A stretch of 64,000 nt of DNA from Myxococcales bacterium (GTDB lineage: Bacteria; Myxococcota_A; Polyangia; Polyangiales; Ga0077539), in the NCBI GenBank assembly GCA_030652255.1, contig JAUSAZ010000144.1:173054-237053 (forward strand), read 5' to 3'. This document shows, one piece after another, positions 9,105 to 19,094 of the stretch. The position numbers and the translations under genes are program-made. The notes beneath the pieces are model-generated. The model was not told the DNA's origin. It saw nothing but the letters and a program-made list of their open reading frames with translations, and made no database searches. The first letter of the stretch is position 1, and the number at the start of each line of letters is the position of its first letter.

Positions 9105-9989
9105 ATGGAGCACGTCCACGACGACTCGAAGACCATCGCCCTGCTCCTGCTGGTGCTGCCGCTGGGGTTCCTTCCAGCGCTCGCATACTTCGGCCTGGCG
9201 CGACCGCCCGCGCCACCGCCCGCGGCCGTCGTCGCGACGGAGAGCCCGGCGGAGGCGGTCGTGCGAGCGCCCGCGCCCGCTGCGATTCCCGACGGGCCGC
9301 TCGGTGACGCGATCCGTCGCGGGAAGCTGATCGTCACGCAGACCTACGAGACGCTGCCCGAGCACGTGGGCAGCACCCTGCATTGCACGAGCTGCCACCT
9401 CGAGGAGGGCACCCGGGCGGGCGCCGCGCCGTGGGTGGGCCTGCCGGGAGTGTTCCCCGAGTACCGCGCGCGGAGCGGGCGGGTCGACACCATCGAGCGG
9501 CGGGTCAACGACTGCTTCGAGCGCAGCATGAACGGCACCGCGCTCGACCCGGCGGGCGACGACATGACCGCGATCGTCGCGTACATGGGCTTCATCTCCC
9601 GCGGCGTGCCCGCCGGTCGAACGCCGCCGGGCCGTGGGTTTCGACACAACGAGAGCCCGCCGACGCCCGACCGGGCGCACGGCGCGCAGGTCTACGCGCA
9701 GCGCTGCGCGAGCTGCCACGGGGCGGACGGCGAGGGCCAGGCGCCGGGCGGTCGGTACCAGTTCCCGCCCCTGGTGGGCGACCACTCCTACACCGTCGGC
9801 GCGGGCCTCGCCCGCCTCGACACCGCGGCCTCGTTCGTCCGCTGGAACATGCCCCTCGGCATGGGCGGCACCCTTTCCGAACAGGAGTCCTACGACGTTG
9901 CTGACTTCTTCATCCACCAGCCCCGGCCCGACTTCGCGCGCAGGCGCTCCGACTGGCCGCGCGGGGGGCGCCCGGCCGATGCGCGCTAG
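9105..9989 (+). CDS. tsdA: TsdA-like dihaem cytochrome c (thiosulfate dehydrogenase family)
   Basis: 294 residues. It has an N-terminal hydrophobic anchor (about residues 10-30), a Pro/Ala linker and two class I cytochrome c domains. Haem sites are CTSCH at 94-98 and CASCH at 201-205. The first domain carries the TsdA signature: IRRGKLIV, GVFPEYRARSGRV and NDCFERSMNG, where Cys137 corresponds to the unusual Cys axial ligand of haem 1. The second has NMPLGMGG with Met249 as the probable haem 2 ligand. Known TsdA enzymes couple two thiosulfates to tetrathionate in the periplasm. Here the protein appears membrane-tethered. The ATG at 9105 was preferred over a TTG at 9084. The stop overlaps the next gene by 11 bases, which suggests co-expression with the porin. 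Confidence 0.75.
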   Translation: MEHVHDDSKTIALLLLVLPLGFLPALAYFGLARPPAPPPAAVVATESPAEAVVRAPAPAAIPDGPLGDAIRRGKLIVTQTYETLPEHVGSTLHCTSCHLEEGTRAGAAPWVGLPGVFPEYRARSGRVDTIERRVNDCFERSMNGTALDPAGDDMTAIVAYMGFISRGVPAGRTPPGRGFRHNESPPTPDRAHGAQVYAQRCASCHGADGEGQAPGGRYQFPPLVGDHSYTVGAGLARLDTAASFVRWNMPLGMGGTLSEQESYDVADFFIHQPRPDFARRRSDWPRGGRPADAR

Positions 9990-11202
9990 TAGCCTCGCGC
10001 TCGCCGCGCTCGTCAGCCTCGCCCCGAGCTACGCCCTCGCCCAGCAGGCCCCATCGACCCCCGCGCCCGCGCCGCCGGCGCGCACCCGGCTCTCCCTCGG
10101 CGCACCGCCCGACCCTGCGGCCTTTCCCTCGGCCGCGCCCGCCGCGCCGTCGGCCCCGGGCGTCGAGGTGCACGGCTACGCCGCGGGCTGGTGGACGCCC
10201 TGGTCGGAAGCCTCGCCCACGCAGGCGCGGGACGCCTTCCGGCTGCGCTTCGCGGTGCTGCGGGTCGACGCGCAGATCACCCCCAACCTGTCGGTGCTCG
10301 CGCGCCTCGGGCTCATGGTGCCCGACTCGCCGCTGCTCGACTTCCACGCCACCTGGACCCCGCACGACGCCGTCGGCGTGAGCGTGGGTCAGTTCCGGCT
10401 GCCGCTCGGCGCCGCCGCGACGACGCTCGCCCCGCAGCTCGTGATGCTCGACCGGCCCGGCTACGTGTACTCGATGACGAAGGTCACGTTCCGCGACGTG
10501 GGCGTGATGGTGCACTCGAGCCCGCGCGGCATCGCCCATGGACTCCTCCACTACTGGGTCGCGGCGGCGAACGGCGCGGGGCGGGTGGGCGTCGGGTCTG
10601 CGCGCGCTCCGGGGCCCGTCCAGGATTACCTCTACGCCGCCCGGGTGCTCCTCGACGTAGGGCGCGTGCTCCTCCACGGCCCGCAGGACCGCCTCGCGCT
10701 CGGCGCGACCTGGGCGCGCTCGCACGACCCCGCCATCAACACGGGCACCCTCGCGAGCGACCGAAACCTCGCGGCGAACACCCTCGGCCGCACGCTCGCG
10801 CCGATCGGGAGCGAGCGCGACAGCCAGCTCCTCGGCGCCGACCTCACCTTCGCGCGCTCCGGCGTGTGGGCGCAGGCCGAGGTGCTCTACCTCGACACGC
10901 GCGCGGTCGGCTCGGCCACGTCGCGCGAGGCGCTGGGCGCGAGCGTCGAGCTCGCATACACCCTACCGGTGCGGCCCTTCGACCTCGCCAACGTGCAGCT
11001 CGCCGTGCGCGGCGAACGCTTCGATCCCGACCTCGCCGCGGCGGCCGACGAGCTCCTCGTCGGCAGCGTCGGCGTGAACGTGCTGCCCGCCCCGGCGTGG
11101 CGGGCCTCGCTCTTCGCCACGGTGACGCGCTTCCATGCCCCGATGACCGGAGAGTCGCGCAGCGCCGGCGAGCTGGCGCTGCGCCTCGCGGCGGCGTTCT
11201 AG
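9979..11202 (+). CDS. Outer-membrane porin (phosphate-selective porin O/P-like)
   Basis: 407 residues. The ATG at 9979 lies inside the end of the cytochrome gene (11-base overlap, different frame), which implies translational coupling. A clear signal peptide ends near SYALAQQ, followed by a Pro/Ala-rich linker. From about residue 60 come alternating amphipathic strands with many aromatic and Arg positions (FRLRFAVLRVDAQI, VSVGQFRLPLGAAATT), ending in a terminal Phe as required for outer-membrane barrel insertion. The pattern FRLRxAxLxxxG..VGQFxxPLG matches OprP/OprO-type porins. Coupling to a TsdA-like oxidase suggests a channel for a sulfur anion, but this is only inferred. Confidence 0.7.
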   Translation: MRASSLALAALVSLAPSYALAQQAPSTPAPAPPARTRLSLGAPPDPAAFPSAAPAAPSAPGVEVHGYAAGWWTPWSEASPTQARDAFRLRFAVLRVDAQITPNLSVLARLGLMVPDSPLLDFHATWTPHDAVGVSVGQFRLPLGAAATTLAPQLVMLDRPGYVYSMTKVTFRDVGVMVHSSPRGIAHGLLHYWVAAANGAGRVGVGSARAPGPVQDYLYAARVLLDVGRVLLHGPQDRLALGATWARSHDPAINTGTLASDRNLAANTLGRTLAPIGSERDSQLLGADLTFARSGVWAQAEVLYLDTRAVGSATSREALGASVELAYTLPVRPFDLANVQLAVRGERFDPDLAAAADELLVGSVGVNVLPAPAWRASLFATVTRFHAPMTGESRSAGELALRLAAAF

Positions 11203-11234
11203 ACCCGGCGCCGCGGTGCTAGACCTTCCGCAGC

Positions 11235-12263
11235 GTGCGACCTGTCGACAACCCCCCGAACCCCTGGAGCAGCACCTCGGTCGAGTACTTCGAGGACGTG
11301 CCCCCGGCGCGGCTCGAGCTCTTCGAGGAGCGGGCCCGCTCCATCGTCTCCGGCAACGACAGCCCGGACATCCCCTTCCGATGGAGCGTCAACCCCTACC
11401 GCGGGTGCATCCACGGCTGTGCGTACTGCTACGCGCGCCCCTCGCACCAGTACCTGGGCTTCGGCGCGGGCACCGACTTCGACCGCAAGATCGTCGTGAA
11501 GACCAACGCCCCGGAGCTGCTGCGCGAGGCCTTCGAGAAGAAGTCCTGGGACGGCGGCACCATCAGCTTCTCGGGCAACACCGACTGCTACCAGCCCATC
11601 GAGGCGACCTACGAGCTCACCCGACGCTGCCTCGAGCTCTGCCTGGAGTACCGCAACCCGGTCGCGGTCATCACCAAGAGCGCCCTGGTGCAGCGCGACG
11701 CGGCGCTGCTCGCCGCCCTCGCGAAGGTCACCACGGTGCGGGTGTTCGTGAGCCTCGCCTTCGCCGACGAGGCCCACGCGCGCGCGGTCGAGCCCTGGGC
11801 CTCCTCGGTGGCGCGGCGGCTGGCCTCGCTGCGGGTGCTCACCGACGCGGGCGTCACCTGCGGCGTCGCGGTGGCGCCCATCATCCCCGGGCTCAACGAC
11901 GACCAGGCCGCGCGGGTGCTCGCCCTCGCCCACGAGCACGGGGCGCGGCGGGCCTTCATGCAGATGCTGCGATTACCCGCCGAGGTAAGGCCGGTGTTCG
12001 AGGAGCGCATCGCGGAGGCCTTCCCCGACCGGGCGAAGCGCATCGACCACGCCATCGTCGAGCTGCGCGGCGGGCGCAAGAACGACCCGCGCTTCGGCAG
12101 CCGGATGCGCGGCAACGGCCCGCGGTGGGACGCCATCACCGCGCTCTTCGAGGCCCAGTGCCGGCGCCTCGGGATGAACGAGCAGGTGGTCGGCTCGGAC
12201 GAGGACGGCACGGCGGGGACCTTTCGCCGCCCCACGCGTCAGGGGAGCCTCTTCGGGGACTGA
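11235..12263 (+). CDS. PA0069-family radical SAM protein
   Basis: 342 residues from a GTG start nine bases after a TAGACC hexamer; no Shine-Dalgarno is visible. The radical SAM cluster motif CIHGCAYC (C58, C62, C65) sits in the context RWSVNPYRGC..YARPSHQYLG. This is diagnostic of the PA0069/Rv2578c family, distantly related to spore photoproduct lyase. FSGNTDCYQPIE and the C-terminal RNDPRFGSRMRG-like stretch are also family features. The reaction and substrate of the family are not known to me. It would bind a 4Fe-4S cluster and SAM in the cytoplasm. It lies 32 bases downstream of the porin gene. Confidence 0.85.
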   Translation: MRPVDNPPNPWSSTSVEYFEDVPPARLELFEERARSIVSGNDSPDIPFRWSVNPYRGCIHGCAYCYARPSHQYLGFGAGTDFDRKIVVKTNAPELLREAFEKKSWDGGTISFSGNTDCYQPIEATYELTRRCLELCLEYRNPVAVITKSALVQRDAALLAALAKVTTVRVFVSLAFADEAHARAVEPWASSVARRLASLRVLTDAGVTCGVAVAPIIPGLNDDQAARVLALAHEHGARRAFMQMLRLPAEVRPVFEERIAEAFPDRAKRIDHAIVELRGGRKNDPRFGSRMRGNGPRWDAITALFEAQCRRLGMNEQVVGSDEDGTAGTFRRPTRQGSLFGD

Positions 12264-12315
12264 CGGTTGACACCGCTCGCCGCCCCGCCCGACAACCGGT
12301 GACCCGCCGACCGCG

Positions 12316-13872
12316 ATGCGTGCCCCGAACCCCAGCAACGAGCCCGAGCGCCTCGCAGCCCTCCTGAGCTGCGGTGTGCTCGACACCGCCCCGGAGGCCT
12401 CCTTCGACGACATCACGCGGCTCGCGGGCCAGCTCTGCGACGCGCCCATCGCCCTGGTCTCGCTCGTCGACGCCGACCGCCAGTGGTTCAAGGCGCGCGT
12501 GGGCATCGACGTCGCCGAGACCTCCCGCGACGTGGCCTTCTGCGCCCACGCGATCGCCTCGCCGGAGGTGTTCGTGGTGCGCGACACCCTCGAGGACGCG
12601 CGCTTCGCGGAGAACCCGCTCGTCCGCCACGACCCATCCATCCGCTTCTACGCGGGCGCCCCGCTCCTCATCGAGCCCGACGTGGCGGTGGGCACGCTCT
12701 GCGTCCTCGACCGCGTGCCGCGCGACCTCACGGCCTCGCAGCTCGCCGCCCTCGCCGCCCTCGCCCGGCAGGTGTCCGCGGAGCTCAGGCTGCGCCGCGC
12801 CCTCGCCTCGATCCGCCCGATGGGGGTCGACTCCGAGCAGAGCGCACGGCCCCGGGCGCTGGAGGGTCACCTCGTCGACGGGCGCTACCGCATCGAGCGG
12901 GTGCTGGGCGTCGGGGCGATGGGCATCGTGGTCGCGGCGCACGACGAGAGCGCGAACGCGCGGGTGGCGATCAAGTTCCTGGGCTCGGAGCTGCGGGAGG
13001 AGGCCGAGGCGAAGGAGCGCTTCGTCCGCGAAGCGAAGGCCGTGCTGCGCGTGGGCGGCGAGCACGTCGCGAGGGTGCTCGACGTGGGCAACCTCGCCAA
13101 CGGCGCGCCCTTCATCGTCATGGAGCGCCTCGACGGGGAGGACCTCGAAGCCCGGCTCCAGCGGGAGGGCTCGCTCCCCGCCGACGAGGCCATCGCGTAC
13201 GTGCTGCAGGCGTGCGTCGCCCTCGGTCGGGCCCACGCCGAGGGCATCGTGCACCGCGACCTGAAGCCGGCCAACCTCTTCCTCACGCGGCGCGCCAACG
13301 GCGGTCCCCTCATCAAGGTGCTCGACTTCGGGGTGTCGAAGTTCTCGCGCGCGTCAGCCCTGGCCGAAGACCTCAGCCTGACCCAGGGCGCCGCCCTCAT
13401 CGGCTCGCCCTACTACATGTCCCCGGAGCAGATGCGCGGGGCCGACGACCTCGACGCGCGCACGGACGTGTGGGCCCTCGGGGTGATCCTCTACGAGCTG
13501 GTCGCCGGGTCGCTGCCCTTCGAGGGGAAGTCGCTCATCGAGCTGTGCAGCGCCGTGATGACGAACCCCGCCCGTCCCCTCGACGAGGCCCGCGACGGGC
13601 TCCCGCCCGGCCTCGCCGCGGTCGTCCAGCGCTGCCTCGCCAAGAACCGCGGCGAACGCTACCCCACCGTCGACGCCCTCGCCGCCGCGCTGCGCCACGT
13701 CGTCGACCCGCCGGCTCACCCGCCGCCCGCGACGCCCCCGGCTCCGCCGCTCGCGCCGCCCCGATCATCGCGAGCGCGGCGAGGCCCCCGGTGGGTCCAG
13801 TGGTTCGCCGTGGTGGCGCTGCTCGCGCTGCTGGCGACGGTGGTGCTCATCATGGCCGGCAGCCCCCGCTGA
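12316..13872 (+). CDS. GAF-domain Ser/Thr protein kinase with C-terminal membrane anchor
   Basis: 518 residues. An N-terminal GAF domain (about residues 10-160) is of the type with NPEREAxRLxAL-like entry, DxxRQWFKARVG and FCAHAI..P..FVV..T. The kinase domain (about 190-455) has a glycine loop GVGAMGIV, Lys220 in VAIKF, catalytic HRDLKPAN (H313, D315), DFG D337 and the SPEQM..D.DARTDVWALGV motif. A Pro-rich linker and one terminal transmembrane helix (about 492-514) complete the protein. It is an active-looking Hanks-type kinase whose sensor domain precedes the kinase on the cytoplasmic side. The ligand is unknown. Confidence 0.9.
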   Translation: MRAPNPSNEPERLAALLSCGVLDTAPEASFDDITRLAGQLCDAPIALVSLVDADRQWFKARVGIDVAETSRDVAFCAHAIASPEVFVVRDTLEDARFAENPLVRHDPSIRFYAGAPLLIEPDVAVGTLCVLDRVPRDLTASQLAALAALARQVSAELRLRRALASIRPMGVDSEQSARPRALEGHLVDGRYRIERVLGVGAMGIVVAAHDESANARVAIKFLGSELREEAEAKERFVREAKAVLRVGGEHVARVLDVGNLANGAPFIVMERLDGEDLEARLQREGSLPADEAIAYVLQACVALGRAHAEGIVHRDLKPANLFLTRRANGGPLIKVLDFGVSKFSRASALAEDLSLTQGAALIGSPYYMSPEQMRGADDLDARTDVWALGVILYELVAGSLPFEGKSLIELCSAVMTNPARPLDEARDGLPPGLAAVVQRCLAKNRGERYPTVDALAAALRHVVDPPAHPPPATPPAPPLAPPRSSRARRGPRWVQWFAVVALLALLATVVLIMAGSPR

Positions 13873-13896
13873 GCGGGTGCCGTCGACGTCGCAGCG

Positions 13897-14964
13897 TCAG
13901 GCCTTCCGCGGCGCCGGCGGCTCCCGCGACAGGCGCATCATCCCGGTGAGCCGCGTCTCGTCCTCCCGCTCGCGCTCGGCGTCGCGCCAGCTCTCGCGAA
14001 TCTTCGCCGCCACGTACAGGCTCGGGAAGGAGAGGAACAACCCCACGAGGCCGAAGAGGTGCTCGAAGAGGATGAGCGACGTGATGATCACGAAGCCCGG
14101 GAGCTTCACGTGCTGCGCCGTCAGCCGCGGCGAGAGGTAGTAGCTCTCGATCTTGTGCAGCACGAAGGTGCTCGCGAAGAAGACCCCGACGCCACCGATG
14201 CCCTTGTGGGTGTACGCGAGCACGGCCATCACCACGCCCGACACGATGCCGCCCACCACGGGGATGAGGCCCATCACGAAGAGGAAGACCATCAGCGCCG
14301 GGATGCTCGGGAAGCGCATGAGCACCAGCACCGGCAGCGTGAGCAGCGTGTTGACCAGCGCGACGATGACCTGGAGCTTCGCCGTGATGGCGATGGCGTC
14401 GCAGAGGTAGCTGAAATACCGCATCAGGATGCGCGCCGGGGAGTCCTCCCCGAGGGAGGCGCGCCAGCGCTCGAGCTCCTCGTTCTCGATGAGGAACACC
14501 ACCGACAGGATGAGCCCGATGACCACGTACACGGCGCTCTTGCCCACGGAGCCGAGGAAGCCCACCACGTTGCCCGCGTAGTGCTGCGCGCGCTCGAGGC
14601 CCTGCGTGGCGTGCTCGCTGACGGTGTGCTCCCAGCCGCGCGCCTGGAGCCAGGCGCGGAGGTGATGAAACTGCCCCTCCAGCTCGCCCCGGAGCTGCGG
14701 CACCGCGGGCACCACGCGCGTGTACCCGAGGAAGCCCAGCAGCGCGATGAGGGCGAGCGACAGCACGATCTGCCCGATGACCGCCGCCGCGATGGGCACC
14801 TGGAAGCGCGCGTTGAGCCACTTCGCCCCCACGCCGAGCGCCCGCTCGAACAGCACGAAGAAGACCAGCAGCACCGCCAGGTGGCGGAACAGGAACAGCA
14901 GCCCCAGGAAGAGCCCGAGGACGAAGATCCGCCGCACGTTGCGGTCGTTGAACACCATTCGCAT
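13897..14964 (-). CDS. AI-2E family membrane permease
   Basis: 355 residues from the ATG at 14964. Starts further upstream would overlap a TACCCT box at 14976-14981. The protein has about eight membrane segments: two at the N-terminus, a large soluble loop (about 85-150, charged, QLRGELEGQFHHLR), then a bundle containing the family signature FLFVMGLIPVVGGIVSG and SYYLSPRLTAQHVKLPGFVI. The AI-2E/PerM family includes autoinducer-2 exporters and Na+/H+ antiporters; the substrate here cannot be told. It converges with the kinase gene (24 bases between stops). The lolD gene lies upstream, ending 46 bases before this start on the same strand. Confidence 0.85.
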   Translation of the reverse strand: MRMVFNDRNVRRIFVLGLFLGLLFLFRHLAVLLVFFVLFERALGVGAKWLNARFQVPIAAAVIGQIVLSLALIALLGFLGYTRVVPAVPQLRGELEGQFHHLRAWLQARGWEHTVSEHATQGLERAQHYAGNVVGFLGSVGKSAVYVVIGLILSVVFLIENEELERWRASLGEDSPARILMRYFSYLCDAIAITAKLQVIVALVNTLLTLPVLVLMRFPSIPALMVFLFVMGLIPVVGGIVSGVVMAVLAYTHKGIGGVGVFFASTFVLHKIESYYLSPRLTAQHVKLPGFVIITSLILFEHLFGLVGLFLSFPSLYVAAKIRESWRDAEREREDETRLTGMMRLSREPPAPRKA

Positions 14965-14975
14965 CACGGCCGCGG

Positions 14976-14981
14976 AGGGTA
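14976..14981 (-). promoter_or_regulatory. Putative -10 box (TACCCT) of the AI-2E permease gene
   Basis: Minus-strand TACCCT ends 11 bases before the ATG at 14964, with no Shine-Dalgarno between. It is a member of the recurrent TANNNT class. Confidence 0.3.
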
Positions 14982-15010
14982 ACACCCACCCTCGCCCGTC
15001 GATGCGCGAG

Positions 15011-15751
<741 letters not shown>

Positions 15752-15759
15752 CTCTGTTG

Positions 15760-17397
15760 TCACGAGAACCGAAGCCCCTCCACGGGTCGGAGCCGACCCG
15801 CGAGCACCGCCGGGAAGGTCGCCGCCAACAGGCAGATTCCCACCGACGTCACGAACACCAGGCTGTAGTCCGCCGGGGCGATGAGCACCGGCAGGCGGTC
15901 GATGTAATAGACCTCCGGGTCGAGCGGGATGCCCACGTGCTTCATCACCATGGCCGAGAGCACCGCGGCGCTCGTGCCGAGCAGCGCGCCCACCACCCCG
16001 ATGAGCCCGCCCACGGACAGGAACACCCGGGTGATGAACCCGTCCGTCGCCCCCATCGCCTTGAGCACCGCGATCTCCCTGCCCTTCTCGGTCACCAGCA
16101 GCAGCAGCGTCGCCACGATGCTGAAGCTCGCCACGATGATCGCCACCGTGAGCAGCAGCCAGATGAGCAGCTTCTCCAGCTTGAGCGCGCGGAAGAGGTT
16201 CTGGTTGAGCTGCTTCCAGTCCTTCACCTGGAGCCCGAGGGCCCTCGCGGGGCCGGTCACCGCGGCCACCACCGTGTCGCTCAGGTCGACGTCGCGGAGG
16301 CGCACCTCGATGGCCGTGATGGCCCCGTCGCGGTAGTTGAAGAAGCGCTGCGCCACGGGGATGAGCACGTACGCATACTTGGTGTCGTATTCGTACATCC
16401 CCGAGTAGAAGATCCCCGCCACCCGGAAGAGCTTGGTCTTGGGCATCGGCCCGAGGGGCCCGATGGAGCCGAAGGGGGACACCACCCGCACCTCGTCGCC
16501 CACCGCGAGGTGGAGGTTGGTCGCGAGCTCGCGCCCCACCACGATGCCCGGCAGCGGGTCCGTCGGGGCGCCCGGCGGCGGCCGTACGCTGCCCGGGTCG
16601 CTGAAGCCGGTGAGCCCGTCGAGGCGCGTCGCCGGGATCTCCAGCTGGCCGCGCCCCACCACCGGTCGGCGATCGCTCGGACTGAGGTGGTTGAGCCGCG
16701 CGGGGTCGACCAGGTACTCGATGCTGCCGCGGATGAGCTCGCGCCGCAGCCCGATGGCCGAGCCGCCCTGCGCCGGGTCGATGCCCCGGAGGATCACCCC
16801 GGACAGGTTGGTCTGCGACGTGATCATCACCTCGCCCTGCACCAGCGGGGTCGCGGTGCTCACCTCGGGCAGCGCCCGCACCGAGCGCAGCAGCGGCTGC
16901 CAGTCGGTGAACCCGCCGCGCTCGCGGTTGATCACCACGTGGGGGTTGTTGCCGAGGATCTTGTGCTTCAGGTCGTTGCCGAAGCCCCCCATGATCGAGA
17001 TGGTCATGCAGAGGGCGAAGGACCCGAGGCCCACGCCCAGGAAGGCCAGGAAGGAGATCACCGTGAGGAAGCCGCTCTTGCGCGCGCGGAGCTGGCGCAC
17101 CGCCACGAGGAGCTCGGCGGCGACGGTCTCCAGCCGGTCGAAGAGCCTCGGCATCCAGAGCAGCGTGGAGAGGAAGTACGCCTCCAGGGCGGAGACCAGC
17201 ACGCCCACGCGCAGCGCCACGAGGGCCAGCGAGGGCGTCGGGTCGAAGCCCCGCGGCTCCATCCGCGCCGCCAGCTTCAGGAACACGAAGGAGAGCGCGA
17301 GGGCGCCGACCATCCACGCCGCGTAGAGCCACCGGCGGCGGGCCTGCGAGGCCACCGCGCGCGACGCGATCCAGAGGATGATCAGGTCAACGGCCAT
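15760..17397 (-). CDS. lolC: LolC/LolE family lipoprotein-releasing permease with N-terminal membrane extension
   Basis: 545 residues against about 410 for typical LolC or LolE. The standard region starts near residue 92 (VAVRQLRARKSGFLTVISFLAFLGV matches the family entry) with a first TM, a periplasmic domain of about 270 residues and three C-terminal TMs containing EKGREIAVLKAMGATDG, the FtsX/MacB-type coupling motif. The first 90 residues add about three hydrophobic segments and are unusual. Only one permease gene is present, so it probably acts as a homodimer, as in other single-permease LolDF-like systems. The start overlaps the lysS stop by 11 bases. Confidence 0.88.
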   Translation of the reverse strand: MAVDLIILWIASRAVASQARRRWLYAAWMVGALALSFVFLKLAARMEPRGFDPTPSLALVALRVGVLVSALEAYFLSTLLWMPRLFDRLETVAAELLVAVRQLRARKSGFLTVISFLAFLGVGLGSFALCMTISIMGGFGNDLKHKILGNNPHVVINRERGGFTDWQPLLRSVRALPEVSTATPLVQGEVMITSQTNLSGVILRGIDPAQGGSAIGLRRELIRGSIEYLVDPARLNHLSPSDRRPVVGRGQLEIPATRLDGLTGFSDPGSVRPPPGAPTDPLPGIVVGRELATNLHLAVGDEVRVVSPFGSIGPLGPMPKTKLFRVAGIFYSGMYEYDTKYAYVLIPVAQRFFNYRDGAITAIEVRLRDVDLSDTVVAAVTGPARALGLQVKDWKQLNQNLFRALKLEKLLIWLLLTVAIIVASFSIVATLLLLVTEKGREIAVLKAMGATDGFITRVFLSVGGLIGVVGALLGTSAAVLSAMVMKHVGIPLDPEVYYIDRLPVLIAPADYSLVFVTSVGICLLAATFPAVLAGRLRPVEGLRFS

Positions 17398-19000
17398 CCG
17401 ACTCGGGGCGCAGCAGGGGGAAGAGCACCACGTCGCGGATGCTCTTCTGCCCGGTGAGCAGCATCACCAGGCGGTCGACGCCGAGGCCGAAGCCCGCCGT
17501 CGGCGGCATGCCGTAGGAGAGCGCGCGGATGTAGTCGGCGTCGTAGTCCATCGCCTCCTCGTCGCCGCGCTCGCGGTTGCCCAGCTGCGCGCGGAAGCGC
17601 TCGGCCTGGTCGTCGGGGTCGTTGAGCTCGCTGAAGGCGTTGGCGAGCTCGCGGCCCTCGACGAAGAGCTCGAAGCGGTCGGTGAAGGTCACCGGGAAGC
17701 CTTCGCCGTACTGCGCGGCCTGCTTGTCGACGTCCTTCTTGCGCGCCAGCGGCGACACGTCGAAGGGGTAGTCGACGATGAACACCGGCACGCTCTGCCC
17801 ATCGTCGGCGGTGCGGTAGTCGTCCACGAGCGACCCCTCGGCGAAGAGCTCGAAGAGCGCGAAGAGCAGCTCGCCCGCGGTGGTGCACTTGTTGAGATAC
17901 TCCCGGTGCTCGCGCTGCAGCGACGGCGTGGCGAGCACCGCGGCCCGCACCCTCCCCCAGCTCGCGAGCCCGACGCCCCCGGCCCACACCTCCACGAGGT
18001 CGCGGTGGCGCTTCGCCAGCGCGGTGGTCACGGCGTCGAGCATCCGCACGCGCCGCCACGGGCGGGCGAGCGAGAAGCTGCGGCCGCTGCCGAAGCGGGG
18101 ATGCTTCGTGGTGAGCCGCTCGTCGACGTGGGCGACGAGCTCCTCGGTCTCGTCCATGAGCTCCCGGTAGGTCGCGTAGGCCTGGTAGAACTCCAGGATC
18201 GTGAACTCCGGGTTGTGCCGCGTGGAGAGGCCCTCGTTGCGCCACACGCGGCCGATCTCGTAGACCCGGTCGAGGCCTCCCACGATGAGCCGCTTCAGGT
18301 AGAGCTCGGGCGCGACGCGGAGGTAGAGGTCGAGGTCGAGCGCGTTGTGGTGCGTGGTGAAGGGCTTGGCCGTGGCGCCGCCGCGGACGGCGTTGAGCGT
18401 CGGGGTCTCGACCTCCATGAAATCGCGCTCGTCGAGCCACTCGCGCAGCGCCCGCACGATGATCGATCGCGCGCGGAACACCTCGTTGACCTCGGGGTAG
18501 TTGGCGATGAGGTCGGTGTAGCGCTGGCGGTAGCGGGTCTCGACCTCGCTGATGCCAAACCACTCGCTCGGGATGGGCGTGAAGCTCTTGGAGAGCGGCC
18601 GCAGCGTCTTCGCCAGCACCGAGAGCTCGAGCAGCCGGGTGCGCATCGGCGGGCCCTCGACCAGGACGATGTCCCCGAGGTCGATCTCCTTGAGGAGGGA
18701 GAAGTCGTCGCCGAGGTCGCGCGCCGAGCAGAAGAGCTGGATCTCCCCGCTGCCGTCGCGCAGCTTCACGAAGACCAGCTTGCCGGTGTCGCGCAGCGCC
18801 ACCACGCGTCCCGCGACGCGGTAGGTGACCCCGGCCGGGTCGGCGTTGAAGGCCTCGGCCTGGTGCTCGTGCGCCGCGCGAATACTCGCGAGGGTATTGA
18901 GGGGCCCCGGGTCGTTGCCGAAGGGGAGGTGGCCGCGCGCCCGCCAGGCCTCGGCCTTGGCGCGGCGCACCGATTCGAGGGTGCTGTGGGTGTCGCTCAT
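17387..19000 (-). CDS. lysS: Lysyl-tRNA synthetase, class II
   Basis: 537 residues. An OB-fold anticodon domain (about residues 55-165) contains VAGRVVALRDTGKLVFVKL and the family sequence LSVLAKTLRPLSKSF. The class II core follows: motif 1 near RYRQRYTDLI and FMEVETPTL, ATAKPFTTHHNALD, motif 2 (YEIGRVWRNEGLSTRHNPEFT) and motif 3 GFGLGVDRLVMLLT. It charges tRNA-Lys in the cytoplasm. It is slightly longer than the usual 490-510 residues because of an insertion around residues 325-390. The ATG at 19000 follows a minus-strand TATAAC box (19014-19019) by 13 bases. It is the first gene of an operon with the lol genes. Confidence 0.96.
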   Translation of the reverse strand: MSDTHSTLESVRRAKAEAWRARGHLPFGNDPGPLNTLASIRAAHEHQAEAFNADPAGVTYRVAGRVVALRDTGKLVFVKLRDGSGEIQLFCSARDLGDDFSLLKEIDLGDIVLVEGPPMRTRLLELSVLAKTLRPLSKSFTPIPSEWFGISEVETRYRQRYTDLIANYPEVNEVFRARSIIVRALREWLDERDFMEVETPTLNAVRGGATAKPFTTHHNALDLDLYLRVAPELYLKRLIVGGLDRVYEIGRVWRNEGLSTRHNPEFTILEFYQAYATYRELMDETEELVAHVDERLTTKHPRFGSGRSFSLARPWRRVRMLDAVTTALAKRHRDLVEVWAGGVGLASWGRVRAAVLATPSLQREHREYLNKCTTAGELLFALFELFAEGSLVDDYRTADDGQSVPVFIVDYPFDVSPLARKKDVDKQAAQYGEGFPVTFTDRFELFVEGRELANAFSELNDPDDQAERFRAQLGNRERGDEEAMDYDADYIRALSYGMPPTAGFGLGVDRLVMLLTGQKSIRDVVLFPLLRPESDGR

Positions 19001-19013
19001 CGGATGGGCGCGC

Positions 19014-19019
19014 GTTATA
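19014..19019 (-). promoter_or_regulatory. Putative -10 box (TATAAC) for the lysS-lol operon
   Basis: Minus-strand TATAAC, close to consensus, ends 13 bases before the lysS ATG. No clear -35 is seen in the GC-rich DNA upstream. No Shine-Dalgarno lies between the box and the start. Confidence 0.4.
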
Positions 19020-19094
19020 CCGACCCGGGCCCCCGCGGTCACGCCCTGCCACCAGCGCCGCCGCGACGACGAAGAGATGGGAGGTGGGCGGGGA

